DNA of 64,000 nucleotides from JBFIHF01 sp964411125 (GCA_964411125.1 CAYPJU010000006.1:77689-141688), one strand, 5' to 3'; positions 10,920 through 19,898 are shown, counted from the stretch's first letter. The notes: generated from the letters alone by a model not told the origin. Program-made: numbers and translations.

Positions 10920-11117
10920 TCAGGCGTCCCAGTCGTCGGGGAGCGACCGCTCCGTGCTCGTGTGGCCCACCGGGATCGTATAGTCCTCGTCCAGCCACTT
11001 GCCGAGGTCCATCATCCGGCACCGCTCCGTACAAAAGGGGAAGTGTTCGTTCTCCCGCCGGCTCTCGACGGGTTCGCGGCAGATGGGGCAACGCGGCTTC
11101 TTCTTCGACTCGCTCAT
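10920..11117 (-). CDS. yacG: DNA gyrase inhibitor / zinc-binding protein YacG
   Basis: A 65-residue protein with the YacG four-cysteine zinc site (CPIC at 10-13 and FCTERC at 29-33) followed by the family sequence RMMDLGKWLDEDYTIP. In E. coli YacG binds GyrB and inhibits gyrase. Its ATG overlaps the stop of the TPR-PEGA gene (ATGA), so it is the last gene of a minus-strand string. Usual yacG partners such as coaE are absent. Confidence 0.93.
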   Translation of the reverse strand: MSESKKKPRCPICREPVESRRENEHFPFCTERCRMMDLGKWLDEDYTIPVGHTSTERSLPDDWDA

Positions 11118-11944
11118 TTGTCGACTCCAGAGACGGTGTCCAGCTCCGGCGGTCGTGCGCGCGTCAGGGTGACTTCGACGACTGTCGCCTCGTCGCGAGA
11201 GACCGAGACGTTACGGATCCAGCGTTGATACCCGTCCGCAGTCACTTCGACGAAGTGCCGCCCTTCGAGGGCGACCACGGGCTCGGTCATCGGCGCATCC
11301 ACGGCCGCGAGAACCTTCGTCGAATCGCTCGGCCCCTCGAAGATTCGGATTTTCGCCTCGGGAACGTTCGTCTTCACGAGGAGCTTCCCATTGAACAGCA
11401 TCTTCTCGAGCTTCACGTCCAGCGACACGTCCTCCTCTCCAACGATCAACTTCTGCGTGGCAGGGTGATGGTCCTTCGCTTCCACCGTCACCTGATGCTC
11501 GCCGGGGGGGAGATGGATCGGGCCCAAAGTCCCGTCGATGGAAGCGAGAAAACCGTCGAGCTTGATGACGGCACCTGCGGGGGAGGACTGGATCGTCGCC
11601 CGGGGCCACTTGTCGGCCTTGCACTCCTTCACGCCGCGGTCAGCGTCCGCCTTCGACTCGTCCGACCGATCGACGGAGGCGTAGAGCTGGAACATGAGCG
11701 ACGCTTCCCTGCACTTGCCCCGAACTTTCTGAACCTCCGCCAGATTGAGGTACGCGAGCGTGTGCCCGGGCCCATCGAGCTCGATAGCCTTCTCGTAGAA
11801 CGGTACGGCTTCCGCCAGCTTGCCCTTCGACGCCAGGGAGTTGGCGCGCTCCAGCGCATCGATCGCCAGCTCCTGGGCCCCCGCCACGGCGCTGCCGATC
11901 GTCACCACGATACCGATTGCCAGTGCTGCCGCTTCACGTCTCAT
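11114..11944 (-). CDS. Secreted TPR-PEGA domain protein
   Basis: A 276-residue exported protein. A signal peptide (MRREAAALAIGIVVTIGSAVAGAQ) is followed by about two TPR-like repeats (residues ~25-95) and PEGA-type repeats: SSPAGAVIKLDGFLAS...LPPGEHQVTVEAKDH, then a diverged second copy (NVPEAKIRIFEG...VALEGRHFVEVTADGY). PEGA domains are small beta-rich surface or periplasmic modules common in Myxococcota. Both ends overlap neighbours by four bases: its start with the esterase stop and its stop with the yacG start. The link to yacG is unexplained; function unknown. Confidence 0.75.
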   Translation of the reverse strand: MRREAAALAIGIVVTIGSAVAGAQELAIDALERANSLASKGKLAEAVPFYEKAIELDGPGHTLAYLNLAEVQKVRGKCREASLMFQLYASVDRSDESKADADRGVKECKADKWPRATIQSSPAGAVIKLDGFLASIDGTLGPIHLPPGEHQVTVEAKDHHPATQKLIVGEEDVSLDVKLEKMLFNGKLLVKTNVPEAKIRIFEGPSDSTKVLAAVDAPMTEPVVALEGRHFVEVTADGYQRWIRNVSVSRDEATVVEVTLTRARPPELDTVSGVDK

Positions 11945-13590
11945 CTCGACACTCCTTCGGCGAACTCCGCGAGAACGCCGGCAAACCTCGCATTCCAGAA
12001 CGTCCACTCGTGTCGACCGTTCTCCTCCAGAACGTATTCGAAATCGCATCCCATTTCCTGCAGACGATCTCGCATCTGCATCGTCACCACGTAGTTGTCC
12101 TGGGGCGAGCCGCTGTCGAGGTAGTATCGCACGTCCTGGCACCCGCGCTGAGAAATCTCGGTGAGCATGAACGAATCACCCCAGAAGAACGACGACGACA
12201 TCCCGGCGACGAAGCCGAAGACGTCGGGCCGCTGCATGGCTGCCCAGAAGGAGATGAGGCCTCCGAGACTCGCCCCCGCCACCCCGCGGTTCGTGCGATC
12301 CGACCCGACCCGGAAGCTCGCCTCGACCGCCGGAACGAGCGTCTCCGCCAGAAACGCCACGTAGTCGTCGCCGCGCGCTCCTTGCGTCCGCATCGTGTAC
12401 TCGTCGATGCGGACGTCCTGGCTCGGCAACGCGACGAAGACGAGCACGGTGGACGAGGGCGAGGCCTCCTCGACCTGGTGGAACCGCCCGCGCACGATCG
12501 ACTCGTTTCCATCATGGAGGTAGAGCGCCGGAAACGACGCCCCGTCGTCGTCATAGGCGGCCGGGAGATGGACGAACACGTCGCGTTGGTTGCCGAGTTC
12601 GGGGCTCCCGAAGGAGGGCCACCATACGATCCGTCCGCCGCTCCCCTCACCCGGGCGGATCACCGAATTGAACTCGCCGACCCCGCCCGGATCGATCCCG
12701 TCCCATTCGACGTGTGGGTTTGCGAGGTCCGTGACCCACGTCTCGCCGTCTCCGTAAACGACCTTGTAGGCCTGGCGGCCGGGCGGGACGTCGATCCAGC
12801 GGGCCCACAGCCGTGGGCCGATCCGTCGGAGGACGGTCCCATCCGTCCCTTCCCAGTCCGTCCACGTGCCGCGAATCTGGGGCGGCGTTTCGTCGTCCCG
12901 GGCGGCGGCGAGGAAGAGGACTCCAGCCTCACCACGCAATGGACCACCATTTCGACGAACCTCGTCCAGGAGCTCGACGACGCGTGCGCCTGGGTCCTCG
13001 GACGACGCATCGATCGCCGCGTGTCGGTCGGCAAACCACTCGCCGGGGACTTCGGGCGCCTCGGCGGAATCCATCGCCACCTGCGACGTGGCGGTGAGCG
13101 ACTCTACAGTGAGCGCGGGCGAAGCTGCGTTCGGCTCCCAACGCACCGAGAAACGTTGAGCCGCCGGGTTGAAGTACAGGTCGTCGCCGACGGTCCCACG
13201 ACGAGGGAGCGGACGGGTCGTCTCGAGCCCCTCGCGCGCCTCCCAGACGTCGTCTCCCCGCGTGACGCGAAACGTCACGACCCCCGGGGGGACGTCGACC
13301 TCGCCGACGAGGGACGAGCCCTCGGGCGCGAGGACCGTCATCGTCACGGGAGGGCTTGCCGCGGGAAAAAGACCCCACTCGACCGGGACCACCTCGAGGA
13401 GCGCAGAGTCCTCGCCGGCGTCGACTGCTCCGGTGAGGTCACGCCCCAGGTCCGCCTCGCCCAGATCCCTCCCCAGGTCGGCGCCGTCTCCGGCCGAAGC
13501 GTCTCGCTCCGCAGGGGGCGGGGAAGTTTCGGGACATCCCAGCGTCAGCAACGACAACGCCAATGTCAGGGTCCGGGCCAGGTTCTCCAT
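11941..13590 (-). CDS. Lipoprotein esterase of the enterochelin-esterase (esterase D) family
   Basis: A 549-residue predicted lipoprotein (MENLARTLTLALSLLTLGC, lipobox TLGC, Cys19) with an acidic/Gly-rich linker. The middle resembles the N-terminal Fes-like immunoglobulin/CBM fold (about GTVLRRIGPRLWARWIDVPPG). The C-terminal alpha/beta-hydrolase domain has the elbow GVAGASLGGL with nucleophile Ser441, a probable His in ENGRHEWTFW near the end, and SFPALYLHDGNES before the elbow, typical of Fes/IroE-like esterases. Substrate unknown; a siderophore or polysaccharide ester is possible. The ATG at 13590 has GGAGG 7 bp upstream. It overlaps the PEGA gene by ATGA. Confidence 0.8.
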   Translation of the reverse strand: MENLARTLTLALSLLTLGCPETSPPPAERDASAGDGADLGRDLGEADLGRDLTGAVDAGEDSALLEVVPVEWGLFPAASPPVTMTVLAPEGSSLVGEVDVPPGVVTFRVTRGDDVWEAREGLETTRPLPRRGTVGDDLYFNPAAQRFSVRWEPNAASPALTVESLTATSQVAMDSAEAPEVPGEWFADRHAAIDASSEDPGARVVELLDEVRRNGGPLRGEAGVLFLAAARDDETPPQIRGTWTDWEGTDGTVLRRIGPRLWARWIDVPPGRQAYKVVYGDGETWVTDLANPHVEWDGIDPGGVGEFNSVIRPGEGSGGRIVWWPSFGSPELGNQRDVFVHLPAAYDDDGASFPALYLHDGNESIVRGRFHQVEEASPSSTVLVFVALPSQDVRIDEYTMRTQGARGDDYVAFLAETLVPAVEASFRVGSDRTNRGVAGASLGGLISFWAAMQRPDVFGFVAGMSSSFFWGDSFMLTEISQRGCQDVRYYLDSGSPQDNYVVTMQMRDRLQEMGCDFEYVLEENGRHEWTFWNARFAGVLAEFAEGVSR

Positions 13591-13649
13591 CGAGCAGCCT
13601 CCGTGGTTCCGCGTCGATTTATCAGGTCGTGAGGCCCGATTCCACCGAG

Positions 13650-14270
13650 TCAGCGAGAGACCCAGGGCGAACCGTCGATCCAGTAGCGCCACGGCCACAG
13701 CGCCGAATCGCCGCACGTCTTCGGGTTCAGGCCTATTCGGGGGCCCCGGGCGACCTCGGAGCTGGGAACGGACCCGCCGGGGGTGACGACCAGGGGCGGC
13801 TCGTCGAGCGGATGTCCGTCCAGTGCGCGGTCGATGGAGAGCGCCTGACAGAGCTTGCCAGGCCCCGAACAGAGCTTTCGCTGCCAGCGAGAGCGCTCGG
13901 GATCGACACCCCGTCGGTCCGCCATCAGGTCGAGCCCTCGCAACGGCTCGACCGCGCGGACCAAGATGGCTGCCACTTCGTCCCCCTCGCCGCGCGCGCA
14001 GACGAAGTTGAGGCAGTGATAGATCCCGTAGATCAGGTAGACGTAAGCCTGCCCCGGGGGCCCGAACATGTGCCGCGTACGCGACGTCGGTGTGCCTCCG
14101 AATGCGTGCGACGCCGGATCTGGCTCGCCGCCGTACACCTCGACCTCGACGATGCGCCCCACCGTGCGTCCGTCCGGGTGCTCCCGCTCGACCCGGCACC
14201 CCAGGAGGTCGCGCGCGACCCGATGCACGTCGCGCTCCCAGAAGTCGAGCTCCAGCGGCTCCGCCATCAT
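13650..14270 (-). CDS. mpg: 3-methyladenine DNA glycosylase, AAG/MPG family
   Basis: Removes alkylated purines in base excision repair. The 206-residue length and motifs fit the mammalian-type alkyladenine glycosylase family: LGC near the N terminus, the catalytic EVEVYGG (Glu general base region), HAFGGTPTSRTRHMFGPPGQAYVYLIYGIYHCLN, and the late GPGKLCQALSID segment. Its ATG overlaps the stop of the upstream NFACT gene (ATGA), so it is translationally coupled to a ribosome-quality-control-type protein. Confidence 0.93.
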   Translation of the reverse strand: MMAEPLELDFWERDVHRVARDLLGCRVEREHPDGRTVGRIVEVEVYGGEPDPASHAFGGTPTSRTRHMFGPPGQAYVYLIYGIYHCLNFVCARGEGDEVAAILVRAVEPLRGLDLMADRRGVDPERSRWQRKLCSGPGKLCQALSIDRALDGHPLDEPPLVVTPGGSVPSSEVARGPRIGLNPKTCGDSALWPWRYWIDGSPWVSR

Positions 14271-15742
14271 CGGCTCGACTCCGTCGCCAGCAGCCGCTCG
14301 AGCCGTTCGGGATCTTCCGCCACGGCGAGGGTCGAACCTCCCCCCACGGTCACCTTGCCGGGGGGAAAGCCTTTGGGCTTTCGGACGTGTTTCGCACGCG
14401 TGTGGGTCACGTCGATCAGGGTGTCGCCCCGCCCCTTCGAGAAGTGGGCCGCCAGCACGGCTGCGTCGAGTAGCTCGTCTCCGTCCGGCTCGTCGTCCGA
14501 GTTCATCCGGAGCACCACGTGCGAACCAGGCCAGTCACGGGCGTGAAGCCAGATGTCGCGTCCCCGCGCATATCGGGTCGTGAGCTCGTCGTTGTGCTTC
14601 GCACCACGTCCCACCAGCACCGCGCTCCCCTTGCGGGTCCTGAACTCTCGATACGGCAATCGCCGACCCTCACCCCCTCGACGCGATTTGCCCTGCTGGG
14701 GCGACCGGACGAAACCGGCCGAACGCGCCCGCTCCTCGATCTCGTCCAGCGCATCGTCGTCCGCCTCTCGCAGTTCGGCCCGCAACGACTCGAGCTGCTC
14801 CGACTCCTCCATCACCGCGAGCAACCGCGACTCGATTCGGTCGGTCGCCTCGTGCAGCCGGCGGTACTCGTGAAAGTAGCGATCGATGTTTCCTTGCAGG
14901 GAGCGCGACGGATCGAGCTCAATGGTCACCAGCGGCGCCCCCTCGGCGTAGTAGTCGGGAACGTCCACCGCTTCGGCGCCCCGTTCCACCTTGCCGTATG
15001 CCGACTTCAAGAGCTCGGCTCGACGCTGGTAGCTCTGCGCCTCGACCGCACGCTCGAGGTCTCCCTCCACGTTCTTCTGCAGCCGCCGCAGCCGCTTCGC
15101 CGTCGACGCTAGCGAGCGAGACAACTCCCGTCGCTGTCGGACGAGATCCCGCTCCTCGACCAGCTCGCCGTAGCGCTCCTCGACGACTTCGGAACGACTG
15201 CCGACCGGTAGCTCGTCGAGCCCCCATCGGACGTCACCGGTTTCCTGCTCGGGAGCCACCGGCGGCCGAACCCACGGCTGGCCCACGCGCAAACCGGCCG
15301 CCCTCGGCATCGCATCGGTGAGCCTGCCCCCCAGCACCGTCCCTTCGTCGTCCAGCAGCGCTACCGCGCTCCGCTTTCCGGTCAGCTCCGCGACGAGCGT
15401 TCTCGACCGCGCCCCCTCCTCCGACGTGCGTTCGAATTCGTAAATCACCAATCGATCGTCGGGATCGAGCGAGACCGACCGAAGCCCGGTGCCGATCAGA
15501 TGCTTGCGCAAGAGCATCACGAACGCCGACGGATGCTGCGGCTGCCTGGGCTTGCCCTGAACGAAGTGCGTCCGCGTCGCCCCCGGGCGGCTGTCGACGA
15601 GCAGATAACTCGTGGCGCCCCCCCCGCGAAGCTGCAGCACGAACCCGTTCTCGTCCCGCTCGAAGACCTTCTGGACCCCCGCTGGCGTCGAAGCATCGAG
15701 CTCCTCTACCAACGCGGCGAGTTCGTTGTGCGAGAGCGACAT
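14267..15742 (-). CDS. NFACT-domain protein, RqcH-like
   Basis: A 491-residue member of the NFACT (fibronectin-binding A/RqcH/NEMF) family. RqcH binds stalled large ribosomal subunits with peptidyl-tRNA and recruits tRNA-Ala to add C-terminal alanine tails. The NFACT-N domain holds the Asp-Arg pair (D96-R97 in LDPDDRLVIYEF) that is essential in B. subtilis RqcH at the equivalent position; a coiled-coil region follows (~170-320), and the C-terminal NFACT-R domain shows RGRDIWLHARDWPGSHVVLR and THTRAKHVRKPKGFPPGKV. It is shorter than B. subtilis RqcH (~570), mostly in the region before the coiled coil. Divergent from the Tgl-like gene and coupled to the glycosylase gene. Confidence 0.85.
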   Translation of the reverse strand: MSLSHNELAALVEELDASTPAGVQKVFERDENGFVLQLRGGGATSYLLVDSRPGATRTHFVQGKPRQPQHPSAFVMLLRKHLIGTGLRSVSLDPDDRLVIYEFERTSEEGARSRTLVAELTGKRSAVALLDDEGTVLGGRLTDAMPRAAGLRVGQPWVRPPVAPEQETGDVRWGLDELPVGSRSEVVEERYGELVEERDLVRQRRELSRSLASTAKRLRRLQKNVEGDLERAVEAQSYQRRAELLKSAYGKVERGAEAVDVPDYYAEGAPLVTIELDPSRSLQGNIDRYFHEYRRLHEATDRIESRLLAVMEESEQLESLRAELREADDDALDEIEERARSAGFVRSPQQGKSRRGGEGRRLPYREFRTRKGSAVLVGRGAKHNDELTTRYARGRDIWLHARDWPGSHVVLRMNSDDEPDGDELLDAAVLAAHFSKGRGDTLIDVTHTRAKHVRKPKGFPPGKVTVGGGSTLAVAEDPERLERLLATESSR

Positions 15743-15760
15743 CGACTGCCTCCAAAACCC

Positions 15761-15788
15761 TTGGACTTACGCGATCGCATGCTACCAT
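15761..15788 (+). promoter_or_regulatory. Predicted promoter of the Tgl-like gene
   Basis: TTGGAC (15761-15766), 16-bp spacer, TACCAT (15783-15788). Transcription would begin near 15795, which excludes the ATG at 15787 as start codon and supports 15808 or 15817. Confidence 0.5.
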
Positions 15789-15816
15789 GCCGCGACACAA
15801 CCCACGGATGGTCGTG

Positions 15817-16569
15817 ATGAACTACGTATTCAAGCTCTTCCTCCTCCTCTGCGTCGCCCTCGCGGTGGCGTGCGCCGGCGGGCAAAAACCCGCCGAAGAG
15901 AAGAAGAAGGTCGACTTCCACTACAAGATGGCCGCGGCATACTTCGAGTCCCGCGAGATCCCGCTGGCGCTCAAGGAGCTCACCACCGTCCTCGAACTCG
16001 AACCCGACCACCGTGACGGCCACTATCTGATGGGCTTCATCTATCAGGGCCGTCGCGACTACCCCAAGGCGATCAACCACTACCGCAGCGCCCTCGAGAC
16101 CGATCCGAAGTACCACTTTGCCCGCAACAACCTGGGCACCGTCTACCTCACGATGGAACGGTGGGACGAAGCATCCGAACAGTTCGGGCTCCTCCTCGAG
16201 GAGCCCCTCTACCCGACCCCCGAGCTCGCCCACAACAATCTCGGTTGGGCGCTCTACCAGCAGCGCAAGTATCAGCGCGCTCTCGAACACTTCAAGATGG
16301 CGACGTTCCTCAAGCCCCAGATGTGCCTGGCGCACAACAACGTCGGGCTCACCTTCCTGGAGATCGGCAACGAACAGGAAGCGATGAACGCCTTCGGGGA
16401 AGCCGTGCGTCTCTGCCCACGACAGTATGCCGAGCCTCACTTCCACATCGGCAAGATGCTCGCCGAGCACGGCGATCCGAGCGCTCGCTCGCACTTCGAA
16501 GAGTGTGCCCGGCTCGAACCCGGCACCAACCTCGGGCGTCGTTGCCGCGAGTACCTCACCGTCCGTTGA
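15817..16569 (+). CDS. TPR lipoprotein, type IV pilus pilotin (Tgl/PilW/PilF)-like
   Basis: A 250-residue predicted outer-membrane lipoprotein. The signal peptide MNYVFKLFLLLCVALAVAC ends at Cys19. About six TPR units follow (FHYKMAAAYFESREIPLALKEL, HYLMGFIYQGRRDYPKAINHY, ARNNLGTVYLTMERWDEASEQF, AHNNLGWALYQQRKYQRALEHF, AHNNVGLTFLEIGNEQEAMNAF). This size and repeat number match Tgl of Myxococcus and PilF/PilW, which help assemble the PilQ secretin. The start is uncertain between ATGs at 15787, 15808 and 15817; promoter placement and GGATGG spacing favour 15817. No pil genes are adjacent, so the pilus role is inferred from architecture only. Confidence 0.7.
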   Translation: MNYVFKLFLLLCVALAVACAGGQKPAEEKKKVDFHYKMAAAYFESREIPLALKELTTVLELEPDHRDGHYLMGFIYQGRRDYPKAINHYRSALETDPKYHFARNNLGTVYLTMERWDEASEQFGLLLEEPLYPTPELAHNNLGWALYQQRKYQRALEHFKMATFLKPQMCLAHNNVGLTFLEIGNEQEAMNAFGEAVRLCPRQYAEPHFHIGKMLAEHGDPSARSHFEECARLEPGTNLGRRCREYLTVR

Positions 16570-16644
16570 TTCGACGCTACCGCGACGCTTTGCTCGTCAC
16601 GTCCCTTGCGCGTCGCGCCCCGTCGAAGTACACCGTTCACGCTC

Positions 16645-16718
<74 letters not shown>

Positions 16719-16730
16719 CTTTCGAAACCA

Positions 16731-18005
16731 TCACAAGCCGGCCTCGTCGAGCCTCTTGACGATCTCCGAGGCGACCTCTCGGACCCGCCACGGTTGCGCC
16801 GGGTCTGCGATGAGCCGCTCGAACCAGGCGCGGTGTTTCGCCCCCGTCGCGTTCGCCACGATCTTCAGATACTTCACCCGCAGCGTATCGCTGTACAGCA
16901 CGTAGTGCTGGCGTTCGTTGCGCTCTTCCCAGAGATAGCGCTCGCACCCCTCTTCGGGATCGACCCGGCCAAACTGACGCCGCGCCCAGGTCACGTCCTC
17001 GTCGGTCGCGACCATCTTCAAAGTGTCGAGCAGCGCACACTGTCGCTGGGCCGAAGGAGACTTCGCGAGCTCTTCGTGGAGCATGTCGCGCACCGAGGTC
17101 TCCCCGGAGCTCCGCAGCACCCAGAACGCGTGGAGCGCCACGTCGTCGTCGTCGACCTTCGTCAGCGGTAGCGCAGCCTTCCACGACAACGGAGACTTCA
17201 TCAGCGCCAGCCCCCGCAGCGCGCCGACGAGCACCCGCGAATCGGTCTCGAGCCCGAGGGCCTCTTCCAGAACCCCTCTCGCAGTTTCGTCGTTCCCGAG
17301 CTTTCCGAGCGCTTCGGCCGCCTCGCCTCGCACCACGGAGGGCTCGTCGGGATCTGCGAAGATCTTCGTCAGAGGCTCACGGGCGCGATCGATCTTCATC
17401 TCCCCCGCGTTCCAGATCGCGACGCGGCGCGTCTCCCGATCCGGGTCGTCGAGATGATCGAGCACGAGATCCTGGACCCCTCGGAGCTCCCACAGTTCGA
17501 AGTTGAGGGGGTCGGTCATGTAGCTGAGCGCCTCGTACCGCTCGGTCGGATCCGCCGAGCGCAACCGCGACCGGAAGAAGCCTTCCTCGTGGTAGACGTC
17601 GATGAAGCCCCCCGAACCGACGTTGACGATGACACCGTTCGTCACGACCAGCAGCAGCAGCAGGATCATGAACTCCGCGTTGTGGTCTTTGACCGACACG
17701 CCACGATCACTCGCCTCTCCCAGAACGACCTGCTCGCGCCACGGTCCGCTGAACGCCAGATCCCCGATCAGCACGGTCTGAAGGTAGGCCGAGACCAACA
17801 TCAGCATCATGTTCGCGGTGATGAGTACGAGATTCAGCCCCACCGAGGCCGAGACGTTCAACACGTAGTTCGCGCTCCAGAGCCCAAACCCGATCGTCGC
17901 CGCCGTCATCACCAGCGTCGAGACGACGAGACGTGCCCGCGTTCGAGCGAGACCACGCAGCAGCGCGTACTCGGAGACGTTCGTTACGAGTTTGATACGG
18001 GGCAT
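16731..18005 (-). CDS. HEAT-repeat inner-membrane protein at the end of the Glt-like locus
   Basis: A 424-residue protein with three predicted transmembrane helices in the first third (about LVVSTLVMTAATIGFGLW, VGLNLVLITANMMLMLVSAY, FMILLLLLVVTNGVIVNV) and a soluble C-terminal part made of HEAT/PBS-lyase-like repeats (RETRRVAIWNAGEM, EPSVVRGEAAEALGKLGND, SRVLVGALRGLALM, DVALHAFWVLRSSGE). Such repeats are protein-docking scaffolds. The start is placed at the ATG at 18005; an ATG at 18059 and a TTG at 18071 are also in frame. It follows the GltJ-like gene by about 100 bp on the same strand and may belong to the same operon. Function unknown. Confidence 0.7.
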   Translation of the reverse strand: MPRIKLVTNVSEYALLRGLARTRARLVVSTLVMTAATIGFGLWSANYVLNVSASVGLNLVLITANMMLMLVSAYLQTVLIGDLAFSGPWREQVVLGEASDRGVSVKDHNAEFMILLLLLVVTNGVIVNVGSGGFIDVYHEEGFFRSRLRSADPTERYEALSYMTDPLNFELWELRGVQDLVLDHLDDPDRETRRVAIWNAGEMKIDRAREPLTKIFADPDEPSVVRGEAAEALGKLGNDETARGVLEEALGLETDSRVLVGALRGLALMKSPLSWKAALPLTKVDDDDVALHAFWVLRSSGETSVRDMLHEELAKSPSAQRQCALLDTLKMVATDEDVTWARRQFGRVDPEEGCERYLWEERNERQHYVLYSDTLRVKYLKIVANATGAKHRAWFERLIADPAQPWRVREVASEIVKRLDEAGL

Positions 18006-18107
18006 GAGATGGAGCTCGCCTGAAACAACTACGCGGCGGACCGTCTGGCCGCCGCGCATCGATTCGGACAACGTCGGGCTCGGGAAGTTCCGCGCCCCGT
18101 CGTGAGA

Positions 18108-19898
18108 TTACTTCAGGATGAAGGGGTACGTGACCGGGACATCCTTGGAAGCGGTCGTCTCCGGGAACTTCATCGAACCGACGACCTTCTCGATGCAGCT
18201 TCCGGTCGGCGTTCCCTTGAAGCCCGACGACAGTACACTCGCGCTGCGCGTCCGCCCATTGGGCTGGATGTAGAACTTCACCTTCACCGACCCGGACTTG
18301 CCCTCTTTTGCGCAGTTCGAGACGCGACTCTGGTAACGAGCGATCGTGTTCTTCACGTCCGAGCGGCTCAGCGAGGACTTCGCGGTCGACTTCTTCTGGC
18401 TGGAAGAACTCTTCGAACTGTCGCCCTTTTCGTCGAGCCCGGCCAGAATGCCGTCGATCCCCTTCTTGGAGCTCGTCTTCTTCGGCGCGGGTTCGGGATC
18501 GGGTTCGGGATCGGGATCGGACTTCTTCTGCTGGGTTTTCTTGGACGTCGACTTCTTGGAGGTGCGACTGGTCGCGGCGGCCTTCGAATCCCCCTCTTCC
18601 TTGCCCTCCTCTTCCTCTACCTTCTCGGGAGCAGCAGCGAGCGCTTGTTCCGCGGCAGCGGCAGCTTCGGCGGCTTGCTTCTGTTGGTCCGCGACGGCGA
18701 CGGCCGGGGCCGCTTCCTTCACCACCTCGCGAATGATGACCTTCTCCTGGGGGGGCTTCTCCTCGTCCTTGCTGAACGCCATGTACGCCACGGCGCCAGC
18801 GAGCCCGAGCAACAGCACACCACCGCCGACTGCGGCGGCGATGAGGCCCTTGTTGGACTTGTGGCTCCCCATCGGCATGAGCGCAGGCATCGCCATCGTG
18901 CCCTGTGCGAACGGGTCGATCCCCGAATCGCCGCCCATCTCGCCGCCCGTGCTCAGGTTCTTGTGCGCGGAGGCGAGAGCCTGGATGTCGATGAGGCCGG
19001 ACCCTTCGGTCAACGGCACGTCTTCTTTCTGCGCCGAAGGAGCGTCCTTCGAGACGTTGTCGAGCGACGACAACGAGAAGAGGACCGAGTTTTCGTTGCG
19101 CTGCCCGATGAGGTTCTCCCCCACCGCGCCGTTCGATCCGTTCGATGCGTGCCCGTTCGCCCCATTCGACGGGGCTGGCGCTGCATCGAAGTTCATGAAA
19201 TCGGAATCGTCGCCCGAGTCGAACGCCGCGAACATACCCGCGCCGTCATCTTCGTCCGCTCCGGCGACAGCGAGGTCTCCGCCACCGCCGTAACCACCGG
19301 AGTCGCCGAACGAGGCGAACCCGCCGCCATATCCGGCGTCGCTGTCTTCGTCACCGTAGTCGGGATCGGAGGGATACGGATCGCCGCCGTAGCCCAGCGC
19401 GCTCGGGCTGTCGCCCATCGTCGGATCGGACGCGGCGTTCCCCAGCGGGGACTGCATCACGTTCGTGGCATCCACTTCGTCGTGGTAATCGGGCTCGCCG
19501 GAAGCAAAACCGCCCGCCCCGGCGATCTGCGTCGCCTCGTTCGGGCCCGCCACTTCCTGCGCGAGGTGGGCGAACTCGGGAATGTCGGCGACGTGTTGCC
19601 AGTCACCCATCCCATCACGCCAACCGTAGGTGTCTGCAGCGATACGACCCGAGGCGTAGTACGCCTCGACGTCCGCGACCGTCACCGGACCGACCTGTTC
19701 CCCGTCGATCACCACGTACCACTCCGCGGCGCTGGAACCGCCCAGCGAGTCGCTGACAGCAGCGGACTCGCCCGAGGCAGTGCCCTTCACCACGATGACG
19801 TTGCTGCACTTCTTGCACCGGATTTTGAAGACCTTTCCCTGGACCTTCTCATCGGCGATGGAGTACTTGGCACCGCAACTGTCGCAGACAATTTTCAT
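18108..19898 (-). CDS. Zinc-ribbon/GYF/TonB-tail inner-membrane protein, GltJ (AgmX)-like
   Basis: A 596-residue protein with the domain order of Myxococcus GltJ. N-terminal zinc ribbon (residues 1-39, Cys 5, 8, 28, 31), GYF domain (59-112, EWYVVIDGEQVGPV...YGWRDGMGDWQHV), a ~230-residue Gly/Asp/Ser-rich linker with the motif ENSVLFSLSSL (270-280), one transmembrane helix (351-376), a Glu/Ala/Lys and DPEP-rich extended periplasmic stretch (380-510), and a C-terminal AgmX/PglI-type TonB-like domain (511-596) with two cysteines (529, 568). In Myxococcus the ZnR/GYF part switches with MglA to assemble focal adhesions while the TonB tail reaches periplasmic partners. The ATG at 19898 follows AAGGAGAATCG. 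Homology is inferred by architecture. Confidence 0.8.
   Translation of the reverse strand: MKIVCDSCGAKYSIADEKVQGKVFKIRCKKCSNVIVVKGTASGESAAVSDSLGGSSAAEWYVVIDGEQVGPVTVADVEAYYASGRIAADTYGWRDGMGDWQHVADIPEFAHLAQEVAGPNEATQIAGAGGFASGEPDYHDEVDATNVMQSPLGNAASDPTMGDSPSALGYGGDPYPSDPDYGDEDSDAGYGGGFASFGDSGGYGGGGDLAVAGADEDDGAGMFAAFDSGDDSDFMNFDAAPAPSNGANGHASNGSNGAVGENLIGQRNENSVLFSLSSLDNVSKDAPSAQKEDVPLTEGSGLIDIQALASAHKNLSTGGEMGGDSGIDPFAQGTMAMPALMPMGSHKSNKGLIAAAVGGGVLLLGLAGAVAYMAFSKDEEKPPQEKVIIREVVKEAAPAVAVADQQKQAAEAAAAAEQALAAAPEKVEEEEGKEEGDSKAAATSRTSKKSTSKKTQQKKSDPDPEPDPEPAPKKTSSKKGIDGILAGLDEKGDSSKSSSSQKKSTAKSSLSRSDVKNTIARYQSRVSNCAKEGKSGSVKVKFYIQPNGRTRSASVLSSGFKGTPTGSCIEKVVGSMKFPETTASKDVPVTYPFILK

Noticed and set aside
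15817..16569. Start of a type IV pilus gene cluster
   Set aside because: Only one Tgl/PilF-like gene is present; neighbours are a repair/translation pair and a tRNA.
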